In this document: in pieces, positions 53,003-61,600 of the stretch | Layout of the letters: each line of letters starts with the position of its first letter | Numbering within the stretch: the first letter of the stretch is position 1 | Source: CALDOK01 sp964481655 | Lineage (GTDB): Bacteria; Myxococcota_A; UBA796; JAFGLY01 | NCBI GenBank assembly: GCA_964481655.1 | Contig: CAYZVO010000008.1 | Location: forward strand, 1 to 64,000 | Direction of reading: 5' to 3' | Length of the DNA: 64,000 nt | Program-made: the position numbers and the translations under genes | The notes under the pieces: model-generated | The model's input: the letters and a program-made list of their open reading frames with translations, nothing else | Databases searched by the model: none | Told to the model about the DNA's origin: nothing

Positions 53003-53073
53003 GCTGTCATCGAAGCGTCACCACTGTGGGCCGGGTTTCGAGCGGCGCCCGCGCTGCGGGATAGAGGCACTGT

Positions 53074-53985
53074 GTGAAGGCCACCCCCACCGTCATCACC
53101 ATCGCCGTGGTCTCCACCGTCGTGCTCTCGGCGGTGGGCATCACCATCCTGGTCACCCAGCGCAGCGGCTGGGACATCGCCTCGGGCGTGCTGGTCATCA
53201 TCTTCTCCCTGTTCGCGCTGACCGGCATGATCATCGGCGCGGTGGCCCTGAGCCGCGCCAAGCGCGAGCGGCAGCTGCAGACCGACTTCGTCTCCAAGGT
53301 CAACCACGAGCTGCGCACGCCCCTGGCGAGCATCCGGCTGTTCGTGGACACCCTCGAGCAGGGGGGCATGGAGGAGGCGGAGCGCCAGCAGTGCCTCGAG
53401 GCCATCTCGTCGGAGACCTCGCGGCTCACCGGGCTCATCGAGCGCCTGCTCGACTGGGGGCGCATGGAGTCGGGGCGCCGGGTCTTCGAGCTGCACCCCG
53501 AGCGGGTGGACAGCCTGGTGGCCGAGGCCCTGGCCCAGATGGAGAGCCAGCTGCGGGAGAGCGGGGTCGAGGTCACCCTGGACATCTGCGATCCCTCCCC
53601 GGCGGTCTGCGCCGATCGCCACGCCCTGGTGGAGTCCTTCCTCAACCTCATGCGCAACGCCGTGAAGTACGGCGGCGACGGCGGCGTGCTCATCGTGAGC
53701 GTGCGCCGCGAGGGCAAGCGGGCCCTGGTCGATGTGACCGATCGAGGCCCTGGCATCCCCCGCAGCGAGCTGCGGCGGGTCTTCGACAAGTTCTACCGAG
53801 GGGCGGATGTGCGGGACACCAGCGCGCTGCCCGGGCACGGCCTGGGGCTGGCGATGGTGCGCCACGTGGTGAAGGCCCACCGGGGCAAGGTCACCCTGGT
53901 GAGCCGTGAGGGCGAAGGCGCCACCTTCACCGTCGACCTGCCCGTGATCCCCACCGAGGACGCCTTGGAGGTACGCGAAGGATGA
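53074..53985 (+). CDS. Membrane sensor histidine kinase
   Basis: 303 residues from GTG 53074. Two membrane segments with a very short outside loop (VITIAVVSTVVLSAVGITILV and IASGVLVIIFSLFALTGMIIGAV) are followed directly by HisKA with the phospho-His in KVNHELRTPLASIRLF and an HATPase domain (NLMRNAVKYGG, DRGPGIP, GHGLGLAMV). There is practically no periplasmic sensor domain, so the signal is probably sensed in the membrane or through a partner. The stop overlaps the response-regulator start (ATGA): a classic pair. Confidence 0.92.
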   Translation: MKATPTVITIAVVSTVVLSAVGITILVTQRSGWDIASGVLVIIFSLFALTGMIIGAVALSRAKRERQLQTDFVSKVNHELRTPLASIRLFVDTLEQGGMEEAERQQCLEAISSETSRLTGLIERLLDWGRMESGRRVFELHPERVDSLVAEALAQMESQLRESGVEVTLDICDPSPAVCADRHALVESFLNLMRNAVKYGGDGGVLIVSVRREGKRALVDVTDRGPGIPRSELRRVFDKFYRGADVRDTSALPGHGLGLAMVRHVVKAHRGKVTLVSREGEGATFTVDLPVIPTEDALEVREG

Positions 53986-54665
53986 GCGAGACCATCCTGA
54001 TCATCGAGGACGACCCCTCCCTGCTCATGGGCCTGACCATGAACCTGCGCCGCGAGGGTTTCCGCGTGCGCACCGCCAACGACGGCCACCGCGGCCTCGA
54101 AGAGCTCGCGCGCGAGCGACCGGACCTGGTGGTGCTCGATCTCATGCTGCCCGGCGTGGACGGGCTCGAGATCCTGCGGCGCATCCGCGAAGAGGACGCC
54201 GCGCTGCCCGTGGTGGTCCTGACCGCGCTGGGCTCGGAGCGGGACAAGATCAAGGGGCTCGATCTGGGGGCCAACGACTACGTGACCAAGCCCTTCAGCA
54301 TCGCCGAGCTGCAGGCCCGCGTGCGCGCCACCCTGCGCACCGCCCAGGCTCTGCAGCCCGAGCCCGTCGAGGTGCTGCGCGCCGGGGTGATCGAGCTCGG
54401 GCCGGACACCCACACCGTCCGGGTCGACGGCAAGCTCGTGGAGCTCAAGCCCCGCGAGGTGGAGCTGCTGCGCTTCTTCCTGACCCGGCCCGAGCGCGTG
54501 CTCACCCGCGAGCAGATCCTCGCTGGGGTCTGGGGCCGCGAGTACCAGGGCACCGAGCGCACCGTGGACAACTTCGTCTCATCCCTGCGCCAGAAGCTGG
54601 GGGAAGAGGTCACCCGTCGCCACCTCACCACGGTGTGGGGGGTGGGGTATCGCTTCGTGCCTTGA
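53982..54665 (+). CDS. OmpR-family response regulator
   Basis: 227 residues. The receiver domain has acidic pocket IIEDDPS, phospho-Asp in VVLDLMLPGVDG (about residue 51), VVVLTALG and KPFS. The C-terminal winged helix (about 130-225) has LKPREVELLRFFLTRPERVLTREQIL and RTVDNFVSSLRQKLG. Cognate partner of the preceding kinase, with which it overlaps by 4 bases. Target genes unknown. A 10-bp palindrome GTCCCGGGAC lies just after the stop. Confidence 0.94.
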   Translation: MSETILIIEDDPSLLMGLTMNLRREGFRVRTANDGHRGLEELARERPDLVVLDLMLPGVDGLEILRRIREEDAALPVVVLTALGSERDKIKGLDLGANDYVTKPFSIAELQARVRATLRTAQALQPEPVEVLRAGVIELGPDTHTVRVDGKLVELKPREVELLRFFLTRPERVLTREQILAGVWGREYQGTERTVDNFVSSLRQKLGEEVTRRHLTTVWGVGYRFVP

Positions 54666-54730
54666 TACGTCCCGGGACCGTGGTGCCACAGGGCGGGCGA
54701 GGGTCGCGCTGAGGGTGCAGGAGGACGCTG

Positions 54731-56995
54731 ATGCCGATGCGCGATCCCGAACTCGTCGAGCTGCTGGAGCGCAGCCTGACACCCATCGCCGTGCTCGACC
54801 TGAAGGGCGAGTACGTGCTGCGCAGCGCCGGGCTCGAGGCCCTGACCGGCTACGACAACCCCGAGGGCTGGAACGTGCTGCAGGCCATGCGGCGCGCCGC
54901 GAGCGACCCGGCGGTGGCCGGCTCCCTCGAAGAGCAGTGGCGGGCCCACCTCGCCTCGGGTGAGCCCGTCGAGGCCACCGCGCCGTTCGTCCACGCCTGC
55001 GGAGACCGTCGCTGGGTGCGGCTGCAGCTCACCGTCCACGGGGAGTACCGGCTCCTGAGCGCCGTGGACGTGACCGAGCTGGTCGATGTGCAGGCTGCCC
55101 TGCGGGAGAGCGAGGCCCAGCAGCGCACGCTCGTGGAGAACCTCCCTGTGGGCGTGTACTCCCTGTCGGAGCCCATGAGCGGGCGCATCTCCAGCGCGAA
55201 CCCCGCCATCCTCGAGATCCTGGGCTTCGACGACCCCAGCGAGGTCATCGGCAGCAGCTCCGCCATCCTCTACGAGGACCCGGAGGACCGCATCCGGCTG
55301 GTGCGCCGCCTGCTCGACAACGACTTCCAGCGCTCCCACACCATCAGCTTCGAGGTGCCCCTGCGGCGCAAGGACGGCTCCCCCATCCTCGCGCGCTTCA
55401 CCGTGCACGGCACCTTCGACCAGGACAACACCATCCAGCGCATCGACGGGGTCCTCGAGGACATCACCGAGCAGCGCGCCCAGCAGCAGGCCCTCGAGCT
55501 CAGCGAGCAGCGCTTCCGCGGCTTCTTCGAGTCCTCTCCGCTGGGCATGGCCATCGTCGTCGCCTAGGAGATGGTGCGGGTCAACCCCGCGCTGAGCCGC
55601 ATGACCGGCTACACGCCCGAGCAGCTGGCGGGCATGACCATGCGGGAGATGACCCACCCCCACGATCTCGCCGACAGCGTGCGCATCAGCGAGGCCCTGC
55701 ACGAGGGGCGGCGCTCCATGGTGGAGATCGAGAAGCGCTACCTGCGCGCCGACGGCAGCGTGATGCACGCCCGGACCACCGCCACTCTGGGGCATGGCGG
55801 GCCCGGCGCCGAGCGCATGACCTTCGTGATGATCGAGGACCTCACCGAGCGCAAGGCCATGGAAGAGGACCTGCTGCGGGTCCAGAAGCTCGAGTCCCTG
55901 GGGGTGCTGGCCGGTGGCATCGCCCACGACTTCAACAACATGCTGCAGGGGGTGCTCGGCAACGTGACCATGGTGCGCGATCGCCTCGACGCCGACAGCC
56001 CCCTGCGGGACTACCTCGAGCGCGCGGAGACCGCCGCCAAGCGCGCCCGGGACCTCACCCTGCAGCTGCAGACCTTCGCCAGCGGTGGGCACCCCATCCG
56101 CAAGGTCGTACAGCTGGACACGGTGCTGCGGGAGTCCCTGGAGCTGTCCTTCCACGGCAGCCGCGCCCTCGCGGAGCTGGAGGTCGCGCCGGGCCTGCCC
56201 CTCGCCGAGGTGGACCCCGGGCAGGTGGGTCAGGCCTTCAACAACCTCTTCATCAACGCCATCCAGGCCCTGCCCAGCGGTGGCACCGTCGATGTGACCC
56301 TCGACGCCATCGAGCTGGCGGTCGAGGAGCTGCCGCCCCTGAAGCCCGGGCGCTACCTGCGGGTGGTGGTCCGCGATCGGGGGGTGGGCATCGCGCCCGA
56401 ACACCTCGAGCGCATCTTCGACCCCTACTACACCACCAAGCGGCAGGGGCAGGGGCTCGGGCTGGCCACCGTCTTCAGCGTCATCAAGCGCCACGGCGGC
56501 CACGTGTATGTGGAGTCGGAGCTGGGCCAGGGGTCGGTCTTCACCCTCCACCTGCCCGCGACCGACGCCAGCGAACCGGACGCCACCGCCGCCGCGATCC
56601 GCGAACCCGTGCCCGGACAGGGTCGGGTGCTGGTGATGGACGACGAGGCCTCCATCCGCGAGCTGGTGCGGGAGTTGCTGACCCACTTCGGCTACCAGGT
56701 CGAGGAGGCCCGGCACGGCGACGAGGCCCTCGAGCGAGTCCGGCAGAGCCTGCGCGACGGGCGCCCCTACGACGCCGCCATCCTGGATCTCACCATCCCC
56801 GGCGGTCGGGGCGGGCGGGAGATCGTGGGTGAGCTGCACCAGGCTCAGCCCGGGCTCCGGGCCATCGTCATGAGCGGCTACACCAACGACACCACCATCG
56901 CTCAGCACCGGGACTTCGGCTTCGCCGGCGCGGTGGCCAAGCCCTGCTCCTCCAAGACCCTGCTCTCCGAGCTGCAGCGGGTCCTGGAAGCCTGA
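54731..56995 (+). pseudogene. Multi-PAS hybrid histidine kinase interrupted by in-frame TAG
   Basis: One 754-residue frame from ATG 54731, broken only by TAG at 55565-55567. Order: three PAS domains (about 5-120, 130-255, 265-385), HisKA with AHDFNNMLQGVLGN, HATPase (NLFINAIQALPSGG, DRGVGIAPEHL, GQGLGLATV) and a C-terminal receiver with phospho-Asp in AILDLTIPG. It is fully soluble. The stop lies in the third PAS domain between SPLGMAIVVA and EMVRVNPALSRMTGY, which align as one continuous PAS strand. A single base change (to CAG, GAG or similar) restores it. It may be a fresh nonsense mutation, a sequencing error or read-through; a downstream ATG at 55571 could make a shorter kinase. Confidence 0.82.
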
Positions 56996-57001
56996 GGGCG
57001 C

Positions 57002-58258
57002 TCACGGTGCGCCGAGGTAGGCGCCGATGGCTCGCGCGGTGAGCGCGCCCTGCTCCCGGAGGCCCTCGACGGTCCAGTGGGCCTGGTGGGGGCTGGGCTC
57101 CAGCACGAACATGGGATCGCGGAGCACCTGGGTCATGGCCCAGCCCCGGAAGGAGCAGTCCGCGGCGGTGCACGAGCTGGCACCGGACGCCACCTCGGCG
57201 TCGAAGCTGGTCCACTGGGCCAGCACCGGGAAGAAGTCGTTGCCGCTGGGGCTGTAGACGAAGTCGTACCAGCGGGTGTCGTTCACCTGGTTGTGCCAGT
57301 CCAGCACCATGTCCAGGCCCGGATCGGCCGCCAGCTCGAGCACCCGCTCCCGCACGATGTTCACCTCCACCGTCTCGTCGTTGGCCCAGTCGGCGTTGGG
57401 GTCTCGCAGCTGCGAGCTGGCCCGGGAGTGACCGAGGTAGACGCCGTCGGGGTTCATCATGGGCACCACGCGCCAGACGATGCCGTCCAGCAAGGGCTGG
57501 GCCTCGGGTTCGCCGGACAACAGGAAGTCCACCAGGCCGGTGAGCTGGTAGGAGCCGGCGGTCTCCGCTGCGTGCTGGCGGCCCAGGATGAAGACCGTGC
57601 GCTTGCCGCTGGCGGGGATGGCGTCGTTGGTGATGGTCAGCTCGTGGATCTCCCGGCCCTGGGCGCTGACGCCCAGGATGCGCAGGCTGGTGGTGGGATC
57701 CTTGCCCGCGACGCGGGTCCAGCGGTCCAGAGCCTCCCAGGGGTAGGGGAAGAAGGTGGCCACGCGGGGGCTGTCGCAGGCGGGGGTCCAGCTGAAGCGG
57801 TAGCTGCCGCCGCCCTGGGCGCCGTAGCTGTGGTCGGTGATCCGCTCCCAGGACTCCCCGTCGCAGCTGGTCACCACCTGGTTCTCCCCGGCGCCGGCGC
57901 CGAAGAAGGGGTTGTCGGCCACGCCCTCGAGGGTCACCGCGACCGTCCGCCCCAGGGCGCCCGCCAGCTCGACGTGCATCCAGTAGGCGTAGATGTCGCC
58001 GGTGTTGACCATGGTGTTGGTCTGGAGGCTCGCGGTGATCTGCGCACCGTCGATGGTCCAGTCCCCCAGGCTGCCGCTGTCGAAGTCCGTGCTCACGCTG
58101 AGGGGTGGAGGGTCGCTGTCGGCGTCGCTGTCGCTGTCGGCGTCGCTGTCGCTGTCGGTGTCCGTGTCGGCGTCGGCCTCGGGGGGCTCGCTGTCGTCCG
58201 GTTCGACCACCGCGGGGTGGCAGGCCAGGGTCAGCAGGGCCAGGGCGATGGTGTGCAT
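57002..58258 (-). CDS. M14-family zinc carboxypeptidase lipoprotein
   Basis: 418 residues with lipobox TLAC (Cys13) and an Asp/Ser/Thr repeat linker encoded by GTCGCT units. A beta-sandwich N-terminal domain (about 55-170; YAYWMHVELAGALGR, GSYRFSWTPACDSPRV) matches the arrangement of cytosolic-carboxypeptidase-like (AGBL) M14 proteins. The catalytic domain has the zinc motif GRQHAAETAG, PMMNPDGVYLGHSR and the third ligand in LDWHNQVND. It removes C-terminal residues from peptides or side chains; the substrate is not known. Exported to the cell surface or periplasm. Convergent with the hybrid kinase gene. Confidence 0.87.
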   Translation of the reverse strand: MHTIALALLTLACHPAVVEPDDSEPPEADADTDTDSDSDADSDSDADSDPPPLSVSTDFDSGSLGDWTIDGAQITASLQTNTMVNTGDIYAYWMHVELAGALGRTVAVTLEGVADNPFFGAGAGENQVVTSCDGESWERITDHSYGAQGGGSYRFSWTPACDSPRVATFFPYPWEALDRWTRVAGKDPTTSLRILGVSAQGREIHELTITNDAIPASGKRTVFILGRQHAAETAGSYQLTGLVDFLLSGEPEAQPLLDGIVWRVVPMMNPDGVYLGHSRASSQLRDPNADWANDETVEVNIVRERVLELAADPGLDMVLDWHNQVNDTRWYDFVYSPSGNDFFPVLAQWTSFDAEVASGASSCTAADCSFRGWAMTQVLRDPMFVLEPSPHQAHWTVEGLREQGALTARAIGAYLGAP

Positions 58259-58317
58259 GGGGAGAGTCTAGCCCGGTGGTGCCGCCGCTCGCAGGCCGGG
58301 CTTGTTAGCAGCGCAGC

Positions 58318-58740
58318 ATGTCCTTGCCCAAGCCCAACGACGCCTGCCCCTGCCACTCCGGTCGCAAGTACAAGAAGTGCTGCCGCCGCGCCCACCAGGG
58401 CGACCCGGCCCCCACCCCCGAAGCCCTGATGCGCAGCCGCTACTCGGCCTATGCGCTGGGCTTGGTGGAGCACATCCTCCGCACCACCGACCCCACCGGC
58501 CCCCACTTCGAGGCCGCCACGGAGCACTGGCGCGAGCAGGTCGCCGCGTTCTGCCGGTCGGTGCGCTTCGAGGGCCTCGAGGTGCACGAGGCCAGAGCCG
58601 ACGGCGATCGGGGCATCGTGGACTTCCGGGCCCAGCTGTCCTCGGACGACGGCGCCACGGTCATGGCCGAGCGCTCCTTGTTCCGTCGGGTGGACGGCCG
58701 CTGGCTGTACCACTCGGGGCTGCGGAAGGGGGAGGGATAG
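58318..58740 (+). CDS. YchJ-like SEC-C motif protein
   Basis: A 140-residue cytosolic protein with an N-terminal SEC-C zinc motif CPCHSGRKYKKCC (about 10-22), as at the SecA C-terminus, followed by a YchJ-type NTF2-like domain (MRSRYSAYALGLVEHILRTT, WREQVAAFCRSVRFEGLEV, SLFRRVDGRWLYHSG). The family is widespread but has no well-defined role; SEC-C motifs bind zinc and can contact SecB or ribosomes. ATG 58318 is the only sensible start. Confidence 0.9.
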   Translation: MSLPKPNDACPCHSGRKYKKCCRRAHQGDPAPTPEALMRSRYSAYALGLVEHILRTTDPTGPHFEAATEHWREQVAAFCRSVRFEGLEVHEARADGDRGIVDFRAQLSSDDGATVMAERSLFRRVDGRWLYHSGLRKGEG

Positions 58741-58806
58741 GCCCGGACAGTTCCTGGCTTCCTGGTGGGCTAGGTGGGGCGTCCCACGTGCCCTTCGGAG
58801 CCCGCG

Positions 58807-59379
58807 ATGTCCGACCCCACCCCCCTGATCACCAACGCCGAGACCGCCGAACGCGAAGCCATGGAACAAGAGCCCTGGGGCTGCTCCTGGGAAGTGCTCA
58901 CCGCCGGTATGCGCGAACGCGGTGGCAGCCTGGGGGTCGTGCGCAACCACCTCGAGCCCGGCCACACCACCTGCCCGTTCCACTGGCAAGCGCCCTCCGT
59001 CGCCACTCGTCAGCCACCATCGCACTTGGCGCGTGGTACGCCCAAGCATTGCAGCGATGCTTCGAGGGCAGCACCCACAGATCGATCGTTGCCGGTCCAT
59101 GGAGTGTGGTCCCCCCCCTACCCCGGTGCGAACATGAGGCTGCCGGGTGGCGTCGGCGGGGCTTCCGACTTCGCGCCGATCACCTCGGTGGCTGCCGGGT
59201 GGCGTCGGCGGGGCTTCCGACTTCGCGCCGATCACCTCGGTGGCTGCCGGGCGGCGTCTGCGGGGCTTCCGACTTCGCGCCGATCACCTCGGTGGCTGCC
59301 GAGGGGCGTCTTCGAGCGCTTGGCCCACGAGCCGGAACAGCCCCGGATCTTCGAGCTGTGGGGCGAGCGCGAGGGCTAG
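58807..59379 (+). pseudogene. Cupin-type gene disrupted by a repeat-containing insertion
   Basis: The frame is open from ATG 58807 (GGAG upstream) to 59379, but only its ends look like a cupin. The first 60 residues (SWEVLTAGMRERG, LGVVRNHLEPGHTTCPFHW) match the start of a small single-domain cupin up to the metal-binding FHW. The last 22 (FERLAHEPEQPRIFELWGE) match a C-terminus. The core that should hold the remaining metal ligands is replaced by about 310 bases of foreign-looking sequence: a hairpin-bearing segment (about 58990-59136) and a 52-bp tandem repeat. Three 52-base units add 156 bases, a multiple of three, so the frame survives. The product is unlikely to work as a cupin. Confidence 0.65.
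59137..59308. repeat. 52-bp tandem repeat, three full copies plus partial fourth
   Basis: Units starting GGCTGCCGGG begin at 59137, 59189, 59241 and (partial, GGCTGCCGAGG) 59293, an exact 52-base period. Copies one and two are identical; copy three differs at a few bases. There are no unique spacers, so it is not a CRISPR array. Confidence 0.9.
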
Positions 59380-59384
59380 CGCCG

Positions 59385-60092
59385 ATGTCCGAGCGTTTCA
59401 GCAACACCACCTGGCGGGCCCTCGACGCCGACCTGTTGGATCGGCTCAGGGCGGCCCGTCACGACGTCGGGGCCCTCGAGCCCCTCATGGCCGCCCTGCC
59501 CCCGGCGCCCGACGCCAACCCCGAGCACTGCGAAGCCGTCTGGGCCCGCGATGTCCCGCCCATCCTCCGGCCCCACCTGCTGCGGCACTTCATCCGGGCG
59601 GCGCCCGCACGCTGGGCTCCGCTGCTGGATCAGGCCGTCGTCGAGCAAGACGACGAGTTCGCCGAAGACTGCTTCCACGAGCTCGCCACCGCTTTCGAGC
59701 TGTACTGCGTGCCCGACGGCTGGGGCTGGGTGGTCTACACCTGTCCGTCCTTCGCCCGCCGACACTTCGCGCTGCAGCCGCAGCCGTTCCCGGGCGCCGG
59801 GGCCATCCTCGAGGCCTTCGGCGGCGAACCCGATTCGGAGGCTGTGTCCATGGCGTATGCGCTGCGCGACGCCCTGATCCCTCCCGCGCGGGTGGTGGCC
59901 CTGGCTGAGCGGCTCGAGGTTCCTGGGGCGCTCCCGCCGCTGGTCGATGTGCCACCAGAGGCCGAGCGGGTCTGGCGCTTCGAGGCCGATCCCGAACACC
60001 TCATCGCCGTCCTGGGGCACATCGCGGCCTTCTTCGAGCGCGCGGCGGCGGCTGGTCTGCCGGTCCAGGTCCACTGGCACCCCAACCCCTAA
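59385..60092 (+). CDS. Conserved-looking hypothetical protein
   Basis: 235 residues from ATG 59385, five bases after the damaged cupin frame ends. The protein is soluble and mainly helical with no signal peptide. Notable segments are LLRHFIRAAPARWAPLLDQAV, ELATAFELYCVPDGWGWVVYTCPSF and HLIAVLGHIAAFFERAA. I recognise no family. It could be part of the same small operon as the cupin and YchJ-like genes. Confidence 0.65.
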   Translation: MSERFSNTTWRALDADLLDRLRAARHDVGALEPLMAALPPAPDANPEHCEAVWARDVPPILRPHLLRHFIRAAPARWAPLLDQAVVEQDDEFAEDCFHELATAFELYCVPDGWGWVVYTCPSFARRHFALQPQPFPGAGAILEAFGGEPDSEAVSMAYALRDALIPPARVVALAERLEVPGALPPLVDVPPEAERVWRFEADPEHLIAVLGHIAAFFERAAAAGLPVQVHWHPNP

Positions 60093-60145
60093 CGCGCGAT
60101 AGAACACCCGCCCCCCTGCATACGGACCCGAACGGAGGCTCGCTC

Positions 60146-61600
60146 ATGCTCGGCACCCACTGGCTGTTCTTCCCGCTGTTCACCGTCGCCGTCGCCCTGG
60201 CTGGGACCTCGTCGTTGAAGTCCCTGGACCGCCAGCTCGAGGCGGTCCACCTGCCGCCCAGCGCGGATCTGCAGGCCCAGCCGCAGCTGCTGGCCGAGGC
60301 GGTGCAGGCCCTGCAGGCCCTCGAGGCCGGCGTGCAGCAGCTGCCGGACGACCAGCGCGACGCGGGCCTGCTGCGCCTGGCCGACGGCTACGGGACCCTC
60401 GCCCGGGACCTGCTCTCCATCCCGTGTCCTGGCGAGCTCGATGAGAGCCAGTGTGCGCTCTTCCGCGGCCTGCTGGCCGAGAAGGCCGAGCCCCTCTCCG
60501 TGCGTGCCTCGACGGTGCTGGGGGGGATCATGACCAGCGACGCCCTGGGCCGCGCCGATCGGCAGCGGCGCGAGGACCTGGGCGCGCGCATGGTGGAGCT
60601 GGCGTACGATCTGAAGGCCGCCAAGGGCGAGATGCCTCAGGCCCCGCCTCCCCCCGAGCGCCCCGAGCCCGCAGCTCCCCAGGCCGCGCCCGCCGGCTGG
60701 ATGGCGCCCGCGGGCGAGGCTGAGCAGCTGGCCCGCTTCGCGATCATCCATGGCATCGGGGGCCTGCAGCGGGCCTCTGGTGAGCCCATCGTTTCGGTGG
60801 GCGAGGCCTACTCCGCTGGCGTCGATCAGCTCTATGTGGTGGAGCTGCTCGGGCGCCGCGACGGCCTCGCCGAGCTGCGCCTCGGTGGCGTGGTCGATTG
60901 GGACAGCCACTGTGTGCCGCACCAGACCCTGTCCCGCTTCGTGGCCGTGCGCGCGTGGATTCCCGAGTCCGATCTGCTGCCTGTGGTGGGCGAGGATCTG
61001 GTGGTGGACCACGACGACGGCACCGGCCTGCTGTTCCTGCCGGGCACCCCGGTGATCGACGGTCGGCTGTGGCTGCACGGGCAGCTCTTCCCGCTGCCCG
61101 CCAGCGCCTACACCGTCCACGACTATGGCTCCAACGCCACCAGGCACCAGCGGGTCTACGGTGATGTGCGCATCCCCTGGGGCACCACGGGCACCATCGG
61201 CGGCGAGCCCTTCGCGCTGCGCCAGCCGTCCTACGACCACAACGAAGACTTCGCCGTGAGCTCGGTGGCCCCCCGCGGAGACCAGAGCCTGTTCGATGTC
61301 TCCTTGAAGTGCGGTGGGTACCGGTTCCTCGGCGAGACCCCTCCTCCGGGAGACCCTCTCGCGGGCATCTTCGGGGCGCTGGGGGGCGGCGCCCGCGGGG
61401 CGGCGGCCATCACGGTGCCTGCGGGCACCCGGCTGTATTGGGCCGATGGTCAGCCGGCGGGACAGACCGTTGAGGACCAGACCATCGACAGGAGCGAGCT
61501 GTTCGGCAGCGCTATGCGCTGCGTTGAGCGCAGGCTCGGCTCCGCCGAGGAACATCGGGTGGCGCTCTGCTTCGACCCCGCCGACCTGGAGTCCCCATGA
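60146..61600 (+). CDS. Exported protein of unknown function
   Basis: 484 residues with a signal peptide (WLFFPLFTVAVALAGTSS) from ATG 60146 (ACGGAGG upstream). The N-terminal half is helical (about 25-160) with one Cys pair (CPGELDESQC), then comes a Pro/Glu linker. The C-terminal half (about 190-480) is beta-rich with many Asp/Gly turns (GDVRIPWGTTGTIGGEPFALRQ, AITVPAGTRLYWADGQPAG). No family recognised. Its stop overlaps the start of the beta-lactamase-fold hydrolase (ATGA), so the two are translationally coupled. Confidence 0.65.
   Translation: MLGTHWLFFPLFTVAVALAGTSSLKSLDRQLEAVHLPPSADLQAQPQLLAEAVQALQALEAGVQQLPDDQRDAGLLRLADGYGTLARDLLSIPCPGELDESQCALFRGLLAEKAEPLSVRASTVLGGIMTSDALGRADRQRREDLGARMVELAYDLKAAKGEMPQAPPPPERPEPAAPQAAPAGWMAPAGEAEQLARFAIIHGIGGLQRASGEPIVSVGEAYSAGVDQLYVVELLGRRDGLAELRLGGVVDWDSHCVPHQTLSRFVAVRAWIPESDLLPVVGEDLVVDHDDGTGLLFLPGTPVIDGRLWLHGQLFPLPASAYTVHDYGSNATRHQRVYGDVRIPWGTTGTIGGEPFALRQPSYDHNEDFAVSSVAPRGDQSLFDVSLKCGGYRFLGETPPPGDPLAGIFGALGGGARGAAAITVPAGTRLYWADGQPAGQTVEDQTIDRSELFGSAMRCVERRLGSAEEHRVALCFDPADLESP

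Noticed and set aside
55565..55567. Pyrrolysine insertion at TAG
   Set aside because: PAS-domain kinases are not known to use pyrrolysine, and nothing in the window suggests the pathway. A point mutation or sequence error is simpler.
59137..59308. CRISPR array
   Set aside because: The 52-bp units are head-to-tail with no variable spacers, and no cas genes are present.
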